Positions 7,620 through 16,257 of a DNA stretch of 64,000 nt are shown here, one piece after another. Under the pieces are notes generated by a model. That model worked only from the letters and a program-made list of their open reading frames with translations, was not told the DNA's origin and did no database searches. This DNA is from Phascolarctobacterium sp. (GTDB lineage: Bacteria; Bacillota; Negativicutes; Acidaminococcales; Acidaminococcaceae), in assembly GCA_004558595.1 (NCBI GenBank), contig SFCN01000001.1, forward strand, positions 1 through 64,000, written 5' to 3'. The translations under genes were made by a program, and so were the position numbers. The first letter of the stretch is position 1. Each line of letters opens with the position of its first letter.

Positions 7620-9061
7620 GCTCGCTCCAACACACAAATATAAAAGCCATCTATACCATCCACCTGTGGCAAAAGCTGTAGCTCCTCCACCCTTTCCCCT
7701 GCTAGAGGATGGGCGAATGCTACTCGGCGCCACTGAGGATTGTGTTCTAAGAATTCTTCGATTAGATAATGATTCTCCGACTGCTCAATGGTGCAGGTGC
7801 TGTAGACCAAGCGGCCTCCGTCCTTCACATATTGAGCAGCGTTGTTTAGAATTGCTAGCTGCAGGGGCGGAAAAAGCTTTAAATCCTTGCGATTCTTCCG
7901 CCAGCGAGCCTCCGCTCGCCGCCGCAGCACGCCCAGCCCTGAACAGGGAGCGTCCACCAACACTCTGTCGAATTTCCCCAGCCAGTCGGCTCGCAAAACA
8001 GCGCCATCGTTCAGCGTAGGCTGAATGATGCTAATGCCCAGACGAGCTGCGTTTTCCCCAATTAGCTCTAGCTTGTGCTGATGAACGTCGCAGGCAGTGA
8101 TACTACCTGAGTTCCCCATCAGCTGAGCCAAATGAGTGGTTTTACCGCCCGGGGCGCTGCACAAGTCCAGCACGTTCATGCCAGGAGTCGGAGCTAGTAG
8201 CCCTGCCACCAGCATGGAGCTTTCATCCTGGACGTAGAAGGCATTAGGCATTTTAGCGAATAGTTCGCCCAAACTAGTATTGTTGAGCTTGCTGACTACG
8301 ATACCGTCCTCACACCAAGGAGAGGGTGTGGCCTCCGCTCCCAAAGCTAAGAGTTCGTCTAGCAAATGTTGGCGTGTGGTCACTAAGGTATTGACCCGTA
8401 AACAGGTAGGTGCGGAGCTGTTATTGAAGGCTAAAAGCCCTTCCGTACCAGCCCTACCCCAAGGCCCTAGCCACCGCTTCACCAGCCAGCGCGGATGATA
8501 ATATTTTAAAGCAAGATAGCCTGCGTCATCCTTTGTGGGGTCGGGCAAAGTAATTTCCCCTGCCTGCTGCTTACGCAGCAGCCCCCGTAGCACGCCGTTC
8601 ACCAGCTTGGCGCTACCCTCGTTGCTGACGCAACGGGTCAGCTTCACGGCCTCGTTCACCGCTGCAGAAGCTGGAATTCGCTCCATATAGAGCAACTGAT
8701 AAGCGCTCAGTCTGAGAACTGCTAGGACGGACTGCTCTAGCTGCTCCAGCGGTCGCGTTACACACTGGGCCAGGTACCAATCCAAGGTGCCCAGAGCCTT
8801 CACTGTGCCGTAGACCAGCTCTGTAAAGAGGCGGCGTTCCACCGCTTCAAGGGTATGAGCACGCAGGTATTTATTAATAGCCAAATTGGTATAAGCTCCC
8901 TCCTCCAGCACTTCTAGCAGCACGGCTAACGCCGCGCCCCTAGCGTTCAGAGGCAGCTTACACTTTTGCTTACTAGCCACTTGGACATTCTTCTTCACTT
9001 GCTGCTTACTATTTCTCTTTGCAATTGTAGCTTCACTTTGCTTGCTGCTTTGCATCTGCAT
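7616..9061 (-). CDS. rsmB: 16S rRNA m5C967 methyltransferase RsmB
   Basis: RsmB methylates C967 of 16S rRNA using S-adenosylmethionine. A basic tail of about 35 residues is followed by a NusB-like RNA-binding domain (about 40-170) and a Rossmann methyltransferase domain. The latter shows DLCSAPGGKTTHL, the motif IV Cys in VDAPCSGLGVLRRR and the catalytic Cys in YSTCTIEQSEN. ATG 9061 follows AAGGA at a normal distance and is preferred over ATG 9085, which has no ribosome site. The gene overlaps the upstream DUF116 gene by 29 nt and ends in an ATGA overlap with rlmN. Confidence 0.93.
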   Translation of the reverse strand: MQMQSSKQSEATIAKRNSKQQVKKNVQVASKQKCKLPLNARGAALAVLLEVLEEGAYTNLAINKYLRAHTLEAVERRLFTELVYGTVKALGTLDWYLAQCVTRPLEQLEQSVLAVLRLSAYQLLYMERIPASAAVNEAVKLTRCVSNEGSAKLVNGVLRGLLRKQQAGEITLPDPTKDDAGYLALKYYHPRWLVKRWLGPWGRAGTEGLLAFNNSSAPTCLRVNTLVTTRQHLLDELLALGAEATPSPWCEDGIVVSKLNNTSLGELFAKMPNAFYVQDESSMLVAGLLAPTPGMNVLDLCSAPGGKTTHLAQLMGNSGSITACDVHQHKLELIGENAARLGISIIQPTLNDGAVLRADWLGKFDRVLVDAPCSGLGVLRRRAEARWRKNRKDLKLFPPLQLAILNNAAQYVKDGGRLVYSTCTIEQSENHYLIEEFLEHNPQWRRVAFAHPLAGERVEELQLLPQVDGIDGFYICVLERA

Positions 9062-9842
9062 TCTTTTCCTTAGCTTCCTCGTCATCCATAAAGGTTAAAA
9101 CTGCTGCTTCGAGCTTATTCATATCCACCCGAGTGTTAAAGCAGGGGCCGAAGGGACGCTCGTTGAGCACGCCCAGTACTGGCAGGGGGAACACATCCTG
9201 AATGCCGCTGGTCAAATCACGCTCGCAGGCCACGGCCACAATGGCTTTTGGCCTTGCCTGCTTGACCATTTGCCGTGCTAGCGTACCACCGGTAGCTACG
9301 GCCAAATGACAACCATATTTGTGGGCCAGCCCCAGCATGGAGCCCACGCTGCAGCCCCCGCACTGGCGACAATTTTCCACGTTACGTGTAATCTTGTGTA
9401 CGCAGGTATCCCGCTGGATACAGTGAGGCGTTAAAATTAAAATTCTATTGGCTGGCACCTTTACCCGATGCTGCAGCACTAAATTATTGCTGACCTCGAT
9501 AAAGGATTGCTCGATTTTTTCTCTGGGAATATTAAAAATTCTGCCCAAAACCACGGCAAAGGGGAACAGAATATTGATGGCCTTCCAGGCCCAAATGAAA
9601 AGCAGCTTCATTACAGGGATGCCCAAAAGGGCCATCACTATGCCCACTACGCCGCTCAGCAGGGCAATCACGATAATCACGGAAAAAACGCCAAAGGCTA
9701 TGGGCAGTGTCCAATTGATTTGGGCTAGGCCCGGTACGGTTACCTTCCAGACCATGTACACCATGATGGCTCCTATCAGGGCGCTCACGGAGGTCAGGGC
9801 CATGAATATGCGTTTTTTCGGTTTAAATGCATCTTCCATCAT
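9033..9842 (-). CDS. DUF116 membrane protein with a cysteine cluster
   Basis: The product is 269 residues with three hydrophobic segments in the first 110 residues. The cytoplasmic part is rich in conserved Cys: HCIQRDTC, CRQCGGC, ACERD and GPCFN. The arrangement suggests a metal or Fe-S centre. DUF116 genes recur between fmt and rsmB in many Firmicutes, but no function is established to my knowledge. GGAG lies 8 nt before ATG 9842. Co-transcription with translation-start and RNA-modification genes hints at a link to that process, which is inference only. Confidence 0.8.
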   Translation of the reverse strand: MMEDAFKPKKRIFMALTSVSALIGAIMVYMVWKVTVPGLAQINWTLPIAFGVFSVIIVIALLSGVVGIVMALLGIPVMKLLFIWAWKAINILFPFAVVLGRIFNIPREKIEQSFIEVSNNLVLQHRVKVPANRILILTPHCIQRDTCVHKITRNVENCRQCGGCSVGSMLGLAHKYGCHLAVATGGTLARQMVKQARPKAIVAVACERDLTSGIQDVFPLPVLGVLNERPFGPCFNTRVDMNKLEAAVLTFMDDEEAKEKNADAKQQAK

Positions 9843-9950
9843 TTGAAAGACTCCTTACATCTTAATTGCCTCCCCTTGCCCCCTAATAGGGATTAGCACG
9901 ACCAGCACGTTCTCGCTGCACTGCGCTTGCGACAACGTGGGTCTTAGCGT

Positions 9951-9986
9951 CAAAGGGAGGGGGACCGCTTGCAGTGGAGGAATTTA
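9951..9986. repeat. Degenerate copy of a CTCCCTTTG intergenic repeat
   Basis: CAAAGGGAGG at 9951-9960, followed by a short GC-rich hairpin-like part and GGAGGAATTTAT, matches the right half of the repeat at 26638-26688 by eye. It lies between fmt and the DUF116 gene, in an otherwise compact run. Confidence 0.5.
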
Positions 9987-9996
9987 TAAAACGCCT

Positions 9997-10944
9997 CTAC
10001 TCAGCTTGCACACCCAAAACCTCGCCCACCTGCACACCGCGACCATTAATAAACACTTGCGCAGGCATACGTTTTTTGGACTCGGGCTGGACCTCGGTAA
10101 TTTCCACAACACCACTGCCACAGGCTACGCAAAAACTACGCTTTCCCACTTCTACCACAGTACCGGGAGCGGCTTCGCTAGTCTTGTCAGTAAGGCGACT
10201 GCACCAGATTTTCAGATTTTTACCATTGGGCAAACTGGTGAAGGTGCTGGGTGCAGGGTTGAAGCCACGAATCAAATTATGTACTTCCTGCGCGCTCTTG
10301 GTCCAATCAATACGCTCCATGCTGCGGTCCAGCAATGTAGCATAGGTCGCTTCCTCATTGTTTTGGGGCTCAGCAACTACAGTACCAGCCTCGATTTTAT
10401 CGATTACAGTGAGGAGCAGCTCGGCGCCCTTGGTTTTCAGCTCGTCGTGGAGCTCGCCCATGGTTGTGTTTTCACCGATGGGCACTACCACCTTATCCAG
10501 CATAGCGCCGGTATCCATACCGATATCCATTTGCATGATGGTGACGCCGGACTCGGTTTCGCCCTTAATAATGGCATATTGAATGGGCGCTGCGCCGCGA
10601 TATTTGGGCAGCAGGGATGCGTGCACGTTAATGCAGCCATATTTGGGCATACTCAAAATTTCTTGGCTTAAGAATTGACCAAAGGCAGCGACCACGATTA
10701 AGTCGGGCTGCATTTCCCGCAGAATTTGCACGAACTCCGGAGTTTTTACCTTTTGGGGTTGATAAACCTCATAGCCCTTGCTCAGGGCATATTCCTTGAC
10801 TGGAGTCATCAGCATTTTGTTGCCACGTCCCTTGGGACGGTCGGGCTGGGTTACTACGCCCACGATTTCGTGTTTGCCCCATTCGCTTAGGGCAGCCAGG
10901 CTACCCACGGCGAAGTCCGGGGTTCCCATAAATACTATACGCAT
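9997..10944 (-). CDS. fmt: Methionyl-tRNA formyltransferase
   Basis: Fmt formylates initiator Met-tRNA with 10-formyl-THF. The N-terminal formyltransferase domain starts MRIVFMGTPDFAV and holds the GGPR-like loop (PDRPKGRGNK) and the catalytic segment HASLLPKYRGAAPIQ (about 108-122). DIGMDTGAML follows, and a C-terminal OB-like domain (about 205-310) ends the protein. Its 315 residues are of standard length. The gene sits 13 nt after def, the usual pairing of the formylating and deformylating enzymes. Confidence 0.96.
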   Translation of the reverse strand: MRIVFMGTPDFAVGSLAALSEWGKHEIVGVVTQPDRPKGRGNKMLMTPVKEYALSKGYEVYQPQKVKTPEFVQILREMQPDLIVVAAFGQFLSQEILSMPKYGCINVHASLLPKYRGAAPIQYAIIKGETESGVTIMQMDIGMDTGAMLDKVVVPIGENTTMGELHDELKTKGAELLLTVIDKIEAGTVVAEPQNNEEATYATLLDRSMERIDWTKSAQEVHNLIRGFNPAPSTFTSLPNGKNLKIWCSRLTDKTSEAAPGTVVEVGKRSFCVACGSGVVEITEVQPESKKRMPAQVFINGRGVQVGEVLGVQAE

Positions 10945-10957
10945 GTTCTTTACCTCT

Positions 10958-11446
10958 TTATTTTACAACGTCAGTCGGTTTCTCTTTAACTTTAGGGCTT
11001 AAGGTTTGGGCCTTATCGATAAAGAGCACGCCGTCCAAATGGTCTAATTCGTGTTGGATGCAGATCGCAAGCAGGTCATGAGCTTGCAAAAGCATTCTTT
11101 GACCGTTGCGGTCGGTGAATTCGCACTCCACATAGCTAGCGCGCTCTACCTCGCCCTCGTAGTCAGGCACGGAAAGGCAGCCCTCGGCGCCCACAACCTT
11201 ACCCTCTTTTTTGACGATGACAGGGTTGATGAGCTCAAACAAGCCCTCGCCCACGTCGATGACCACGATGCGCTTGGAGACGCCAATTTGGGGAGCGGCC
11301 AGACCTACGCCGTCAGAAGCGTACATGGTTTCAGCCATCTCCTTCAGCAAGCGGTGGAGCTTTTTATCTATACGGGTTACGGGCTCGGCTACTTTGCGCA
11401 GCACGGGATCACCAGCAACCAAAATTTTCAACGTTTTCTTAGCCAT
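10958..11446 (-). CDS. def: Peptide deformylase
   Basis: Def removes the N-formyl group from nascent proteins. All three signature motifs are present in 162 residues: GVGLAAPQIG (about 47-56), EGCLSVP (about 93-99, the metal-ligand Cys) and QHELDHLDG (about 134-142, with the two metal-ligand His and the catalytic Glu). The C-terminus is short. GGAGGAAG precedes ATG 11446. The gene opens the def-fmt-DUF116-rsmB run and has its own promoter, separated from priA by a repeat-rich gap. Confidence 0.96.
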   Translation of the reverse strand: MAKKTLKILVAGDPVLRKVAEPVTRIDKKLHRLLKEMAETMYASDGVGLAAPQIGVSKRIVVIDVGEGLFELINPVIVKKEGKVVGAEGCLSVPDYEGEVERASYVECEFTDRNGQRMLLQAHDLLAICIQHELDHLDGVLFIDKAQTLSPKVKEKPTDVVK

Positions 11447-11486
11447 GGAAAAAACTTCCTCCTTAAAACTTACATATTAACACTTT

Positions 11487-11516
11487 ATTATAACACAGTT
11501 TAACCTTCTATAGCAA
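11487..11516 (-). promoter_or_regulatory. def promoter
   Basis: TTGCTA (11516-11511) and TATAAT (11492-11487) are 18 nt apart on the minus strand, about 40 nt before the def start. This implies that def and the genes after it can be transcribed independently of priA. Confidence 0.6.
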
Positions 11517-11601
11517 ATTATTGTATAAATGTCCAATTTCAACTAATGAATTTCGTAATAAGCAATCATCATTTTCGCAAGTGTTTTTCATATAGATGTT
11601 A

Positions 11602-11828
11602 TCGTTCAAAGGTATACCTGTGAAGTGCTTCGGTCTGCGAATGCTTGATACAATGTTCACATAGAGCGCTTAATCCGTCAAGAGAAAAACGTGCCGTAGT
11701 GTGACGAGGCGCTTCGCGAACATGCGAGCCTGTCCATTGCTAGCGCATTTCGATTATTCATCGAATTGCTGCTGTAGTCGCATTCTTGCCTCCGCCACTT
11801 CCCAGGTATACGCTTTTCACTTGCGAAG
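11602..11828 (+). repeat. 227-bp inverted-end repeat, copy A
   Basis: This block aligns without a gap to the reverse complement of 59050-59276, with about 31 mismatches in 227 positions by hand count (roughly 86% identity). Both ends carry an inverted repeat around GTATACCTG and GAAGTG (left GGTATACCTGTGAAGTG, right CACTTCCCAGGTATAC). No open frame fits the block. It looks like a non-autonomous mobile element or a repeated structured RNA. It lies between def and priA. Confidence 0.85.
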
Positions 11829-12100
11829 ATAATATTAAAGCAAGCATGCCCAACTATATCAAAGCACTTTGAAAGTATAGTTCTTATTTACATCGATTGT
11901 AAATTTCTCTACGAAGTGACTCATGCAATCTAAATGAAAAGCTTTTTATTACCAATTAGTATATAGCAAAGCCCTTTTTGATAAATCTTTTTGGGCGAGC
12001 AAAAAGATTTTGTTTCCCACGCTTTCTAAAAGCGTGCGACCTTTTTGCTACTTTTTCGGTCGCTCGAAAAAGTAGACGAACAAAAGCTATTTCTAAAAAC
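11829..12100. other. Non-coding remainder of the def-priA gap
   Basis: About 150 nt of AT-rich sequence without recognisable features is followed by three hairpins in series, listed separately. I see no gene on either strand. Confidence 0.6.
11985..12075. repeat. Three tandem hairpins downstream of priA
   Basis: Three perfect stems stand in a row. ATCTTTTTG/CAAAAAGAT (11985-12008) has a GGCGAG loop. CACGCTTT/AAAGCGTG (12018-12036) has a CTA loop. CTACTTTTTCG/CGAAAAAGTAG (12048-12075) has a GTCGCT loop. They begin about 26 nt past the priA stop. None has a classical U tract on the minus strand, so REP-like 3'-end elements are as likely as terminators. Confidence 0.6.
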
Positions 12101-14515
12101 TTAGATAACACTCACAGGATCAACATCAAAATAAATATTCTTCTGTTCTTTAAACTCACTATTTAAAATAGCTTGTTTAACCGGCCCTAAATCCTTCGCC
12201 TTAATCACAATATTATATCTATACATATCACGCACTTTAGACACTAGCGCAGGGAAAGGCCCTGATATTTGCAAAGCGTCAGCATTCTTGAGCTTGGTAG
12301 AATTGGAAGTACTATCAGAAATACTAGATTCCTGCGCCAGCTTCCCCTCCAGCTGCAGCCTTTGCAAATAAAACACAAGCCTCTGGGCCAGAGCCAACCC
12401 CTCCCCATCACTCTTATCCCAAATAGTAAGCTTCAGCATCTGGGCAAAGGGCGGATAAAGAAACTCCTTACGCGCCTTGAGCTCGATTTTAGCAAAGCCA
12501 TCATAGTCCTGACGAGCCGCCAGCTGAATAATCTCATTCTCCACATCATAGGTTTGGAAAATAACCTGTCCCGGCCGCTCTCCGCGGCCGGCACGGCCCG
12601 CGGCCTGGGTGAGCAGCGAAAAGGCTCGCTCCGAAGCTCTATAGTCCGGCAAATTCAAAGCACTATCCGCCGAAAGCACGCCCACCAAGGTCACATTGGG
12701 AATATCGTGACCCTTGGCCACCATCTGGGTGCCTATAAGCACATTGCTAGCTCCGCTAGCGAATTGACGCAAAATATCCTCATGGGCGAACTTGGCCAAG
12801 GTAGAGTCCTGATCCATGCGTAGCACGCGAATATCCGGCAGCTGGGCCAGCTCTGCCTCCGCCTTTTGGGTACCCGTGCCGAAGAATTTAATGCGCTGAC
12901 TATGACAATTGGGGCACTCATGAGGCACAGGGGCCGTGTTGCCACAATAGTGGCAACGCATATCCTCATGAGCACTATGGTATACCAAGGCCACAGCACA
13001 GTGTGGACAAGTAATAGTATAACCACAGTCCCGGCACATGACGAAGGTGGAATAGCCACGACGATTTAACAGCACAATGGCCTGCTCTCCCTCCGCCGCA
13101 GTTTTTACCAGAGCCTGTTGCAGCTGTCGAGAAAGGACGCTGTAGTTTTTCGCTTGCAGCTCCTTGCGCATATCCACCAAATGGACCTGAGGCAGCTGGC
13201 TGCCGTTGGGCCGCTGAGTTAGACGCAAATGGGTATATTCTCCCTGTAAGGCCTTATAATAAGTAGTGATGTCTGGAGTAGCGCTGCCCAAAACCAGGGG
13301 CGCACCTGTGCGCTGACAACGGGCAAGCGCCACTGCGCGGGCATGATAATTGGGCCGTTCCTCCTGCTTATAGCTGGTCTCGTGCTCCTCGTCGATGATG
13401 ACTAGGCCTAAGTCAGCAAAGGGTGCGAAAACTGCACTGCGTACACCGATGAGCACTTGGGCTTGACGGGTCCGCATGCGGTACCATACGTCGCCCCGCT
13501 CGTTTTGGGAAAGCTTAGAGTGAGCCACCGCGATTTGGTCACCGAACCAGGCTTGAAAGCGCTTTACCAATTGCGCTGTCAGCGCAATTTCCGGCACCAA
13601 CATCAGCACCTGCTTGCCAGCGTCCACAGCGTGGGCCGCAGCACGCAGGTACACCTCGGTCTTGCCGCTACCGGTAATGCCCTGCAGCAGGAATGTATCC
13701 TGCTGCTCGCTAGCAACCGGTGTAGCGGCGAGTTCAGCGTCAGCGCTGGGGTGAGCAGCAGCTGCTGCGTTATTTCTATCGATGGCGGCCGTAATCCGTT
13801 TAACCGCCACTCGCTGCTCCTCCGTAAGCTGAAAGCTCTCAGCGAGGCCTGTTGGACGAGCGTAGCTGTTGCGCAGCACACGCTTCTCACGCTCCGCCAC
13901 CAAGTCCTGCTCCAACAGCGCCTTCACCACTGCCCTGCTTACGCCCTTGGTAGCTAGCTCACCTGCACTCAGCCATTCCTGAGCGTCAGCCAACACTGCC
14001 AAGGCACCGTGCCGAGCCTTGGCTTTTTTCATCAACACGCCACTTTCCAAGGCTTCCCGACCTGCATCTGTAATAGCGTAGGCTAGCACCGTCTTTTCCT
14101 TAAGGCGCTCGCCATATGTATAATATAAAAGTCTGCCGGCGCCATCACGCACCGCCTTACGGCGGATGCTGGTCTTCCCCGGCACAAAAAGTCGCATCGC
14201 TTCTGCTAGATTACACATATAATAATCCGCTAGCCAATTGGCTGTAGCCAACATCTCATTATCAAACCAGGGGCTGTCGCCTAAAGCCGCCTCCACATAT
14301 TTTATTTTCGCCAACAGTGCCCCATCCTGCGGCACTGGGCAGAGCTCAACCACAAAGCCCTCCACTTTTTGGCCGCTAAAGGGCACCACCACGCGCCAGC
14401 CCCTGTCCAAAAAAGCCAGCTTGGCCGGCACTGCATAGGTAAATTGGCGAAAAAGGCTCTTCACCGGCAAATTTATGGCAACCTGTACTGCGAAAACTGC
14501 ACCCACTGCGCTCAT
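12101..14515 (-). CDS. priA: Primosomal protein N' (replication restart helicase)
   Basis: PriA recognises stalled forks and reloads the replisome. The 804-residue product has the N-terminal DNA-binding domain and then the helicase core with Walker A GITGSGKT (279-286) and IIDEEHETSYK. The zinc-binding region holds paired Cys (CRDCGYTITCPHC and CHYCGNTAPVPHECPNC). Late helicase motifs such as GTQMVAKGHD and QAAGRAGRG follow. A linker at about 248-272 is rich in Ala and unlikely to be structured. AGGGGG lies five nt before ATG 14515. Confidence 0.95.
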   Translation of the reverse strand: MSAVGAVFAVQVAINLPVKSLFRQFTYAVPAKLAFLDRGWRVVVPFSGQKVEGFVVELCPVPQDGALLAKIKYVEAALGDSPWFDNEMLATANWLADYYMCNLAEAMRLFVPGKTSIRRKAVRDGAGRLLYYTYGERLKEKTVLAYAITDAGREALESGVLMKKAKARHGALAVLADAQEWLSAGELATKGVSRAVVKALLEQDLVAEREKRVLRNSYARPTGLAESFQLTEEQRVAVKRITAAIDRNNAAAAAHPSADAELAATPVASEQQDTFLLQGITGSGKTEVYLRAAAHAVDAGKQVLMLVPEIALTAQLVKRFQAWFGDQIAVAHSKLSQNERGDVWYRMRTRQAQVLIGVRSAVFAPFADLGLVIIDEEHETSYKQEERPNYHARAVALARCQRTGAPLVLGSATPDITTYYKALQGEYTHLRLTQRPNGSQLPQVHLVDMRKELQAKNYSVLSRQLQQALVKTAAEGEQAIVLLNRRGYSTFVMCRDCGYTITCPHCAVALVYHSAHEDMRCHYCGNTAPVPHECPNCHSQRIKFFGTGTQKAEAELAQLPDIRVLRMDQDSTLAKFAHEDILRQFASGASNVLIGTQMVAKGHDIPNVTLVGVLSADSALNLPDYRASERAFSLLTQAAGRAGRGERPGQVIFQTYDVENEIIQLAARQDYDGFAKIELKARKEFLYPPFAQMLKLTIWDKSDGEGLALAQRLVFYLQRLQLEGKLAQESSISDSTSNSTKLKNADALQISGPFPALVSKVRDMYRYNIVIKAKDLGPVKQAILNSEFKEQKNIYFDVDPVSVI

Positions 14516-14627
14516 GGCAACCCCCTAAAAAATATTCTATAGTAAAGCTCAAGGAAAGCTTATCTGCAAAGCTCAACAAAGCTGCTTCTATTATACCAAA
14601 TTCTACCCTGCTTAGGAGGAAAACTTT

Positions 14628-14669
14628 CGGAAAAAGAAACGCCTCGACACCAACTCAGGCGCGAGGCGT
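14628..14669 (-). terminator. Terminator after the NhaC-family antiporter gene
   Basis: ACGCCTCG (14639-14646) pairs with CGAGGCGT (14662-14669). On the minus strand it is followed by TTCTTTTTCC. It lies 16 nt after the antiporter stop and separates that gene from priA. Confidence 0.8.
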
Positions 14670-14684
14670 AGACAAACTATCTTT

Positions 14685-16064
14685 TTAAACTACCACAAAA
14701 CCAGCAATGAAGTAAGCGATGGAAGCAAAAACCATGGCAATACCAGCATAGGGTAATTGGGTATAAACATGGGCTGTATTGTCAATATCACAGGCCTTGG
14801 AGGTGAACACGGTAGCATCCGCATAGAAGCAGGCATGGCTACACAGGGTAGCGCCGCTGACGATGGCGGCCATTACCAAGAAAGGATTGGCATCCACTGC
14901 AAAGCCCAAGGGAATGATAATGGGAGCGCATACTGCTGGAATACCCCAGTTGGAGCCAGTAATAAAGCCTAAGCAGCCTACAGTCCAGAAAGCCAACATA
15001 GGATACATTTGGGCATTCACATAGGGCTCAATAAGGTGAATTACGTAACCTGGCATCCCGATGGCGGTCATAGCTCCTTCAATATAAAAGGCCGCTACGA
15101 TAATGGAAAGTACGGGCACCAAATCGGCAAAGCCTTCAATCCAGCAATCACAGAATTTACCCATGGTAATTTTGCCACGGGGCACGTATAACACGATGCA
15201 GCACAGCAGCGCCGCGATCAGGCCTACGAACAGGTCACCTACATACATCTGCACACCGATCATGGTTAGGATAGGAATTACGAAGTCCCAAGCGCTAGCC
15301 TTGCGATCGTAATCGTCGGGCTTATCATGCTTGTGGTACATAGCGTTCTCGATAATACCATAGCCCTCTTCGTCGTTCTTAAGCCGGGCATAGGCACGCT
15401 TCATGGCGCCAACCTTAGGCACAATGCCAACTATAAACAAGGGTACGATGGCCAAGGCGAAAATGCCGTAGAAAATATAGGGAATAATTTGCATATATGT
15501 GGTAATGGCATCGCCATAGCCCAAGGCCTTGATGCTGTCCTGCTCGTAAAACACGCCACCGAAGAAAATCGCCCAAGTAGAAAAGGGTATCAAAACGCTG
15601 GTAGGCGCGCCAGTGGAGTCCACCACATAGGCTAAGGCCTCACGGGGAATATTCCTTTGATCCGCCAGCTTTTTGGTACAGCTGGTAACGGTTAGGATAT
15701 TCATATAGTCATCGATATAAATGATCATGCCCAGAATCCAAGCGGAAAGCAGGGTCGTGGTCTTGGACTTGCACAGCTTGCCTAAAACATTGGCAATGGC
15801 GTTGGTGGCGTTAGATTCGTTGATAACCGCGATCAAGCTGCCGAAGAGACCGCACACCAAAAGCATCCATACAGATTCCGGATCCGTAAAGACATCAAAA
15901 AACTTGGATGTGGCCAGCTCAACGAAATTAGCGCCTGTTTTCCAGCTGAGCAGACCATAGCCCGTCAGTGCACCTAAAAGCAAAGGCTCCGTTGTTCTTT
16001 TTGACCAAACTGCTACAACAACAGTCAAAATAGCTGGAAATAAGCAAATTATTCCATATTCCAT
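14685..16064 (-). CDS. NhaC-family Na+/H+ antiporter
   Basis: The product is about 459 residues with some 11-12 hydrophobic segments, as in the NhaC family of secondary transporters that exchange Na+ for H+, and in some members malate/lactate. Family-like segments include IIYIDDYMNILTV, DSTGAPTSVLIPFSTWA, GSNWGIPAVCAPIIIPL and HACFYADATVF. The inserted hydrophilic loop near residue 225 is rich in charge. GAGGGGG lies 8 nt before ATG 16064, which begins MEYGIICLFPAIL as relatives do. An in-frame ATG at 16118 has no good ribosome site. The exact substrate cannot be read. Confidence 0.85.
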   Translation of the reverse strand: MEYGIICLFPAILTVVVAVWSKRTTEPLLLGALTGYGLLSWKTGANFVELATSKFFDVFTDPESVWMLLVCGLFGSLIAVINESNATNAIANVLGKLCKSKTTTLLSAWILGMIIYIDDYMNILTVTSCTKKLADQRNIPREALAYVVDSTGAPTSVLIPFSTWAIFFGGVFYEQDSIKALGYGDAITTYMQIIPYIFYGIFALAIVPLFIVGIVPKVGAMKRAYARLKNDEEGYGIIENAMYHKHDKPDDYDRKASAWDFVIPILTMIGVQMYVGDLFVGLIAALLCCIVLYVPRGKITMGKFCDCWIEGFADLVPVLSIIVAAFYIEGAMTAIGMPGYVIHLIEPYVNAQMYPMLAFWTVGCLGFITGSNWGIPAVCAPIIIPLGFAVDANPFLVMAAIVSGATLCSHACFYADATVFTSKACDIDNTAHVYTQLPYAGIAMVFASIAYFIAGFVVV

Positions 16065-16198
16065 TGACCAGGCCCCCTCAAGCTTCATCATGCTCTTTTT
16101 TGCATTCATTAGAAGCATTTTTCTTTCTTATTCTGTCTCTACATAAGAGGCAAACTAATTATACTTCTATGCTTCCCATTTGTCTATAGTATTTGGAC

Positions 16199-16238
16199 AA
16201 AAAAAGTGTCCACAGTAAAATTTTTTCACTGCGGACGC
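16199..16238 (-). terminator. Terminator after the SLH porin
   Basis: GTCCACAGT (16208-16216) pairs with ACTGCGGAC (16228-16236), with one wobble. The minus strand then runs into TTTTTTTG. It closes the kinase, binding protein and porin series. Confidence 0.8.
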
Positions 16239-16257
16239 TTGTCTGACAAGAACTACA

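Noticed and set aside
7620..7733. A 38-codon N-terminal extension of rlmN
   Set aside because: It lies inside rsmB, reads as Ser/Gly-rich filler, and the ATGA overlap start at 7619 gives the normal N-terminus.
11978..12166. A 62-codon plus-strand frame
   Set aside because: It runs over the hairpin array and into the antisense of priA, with no ribosome site.
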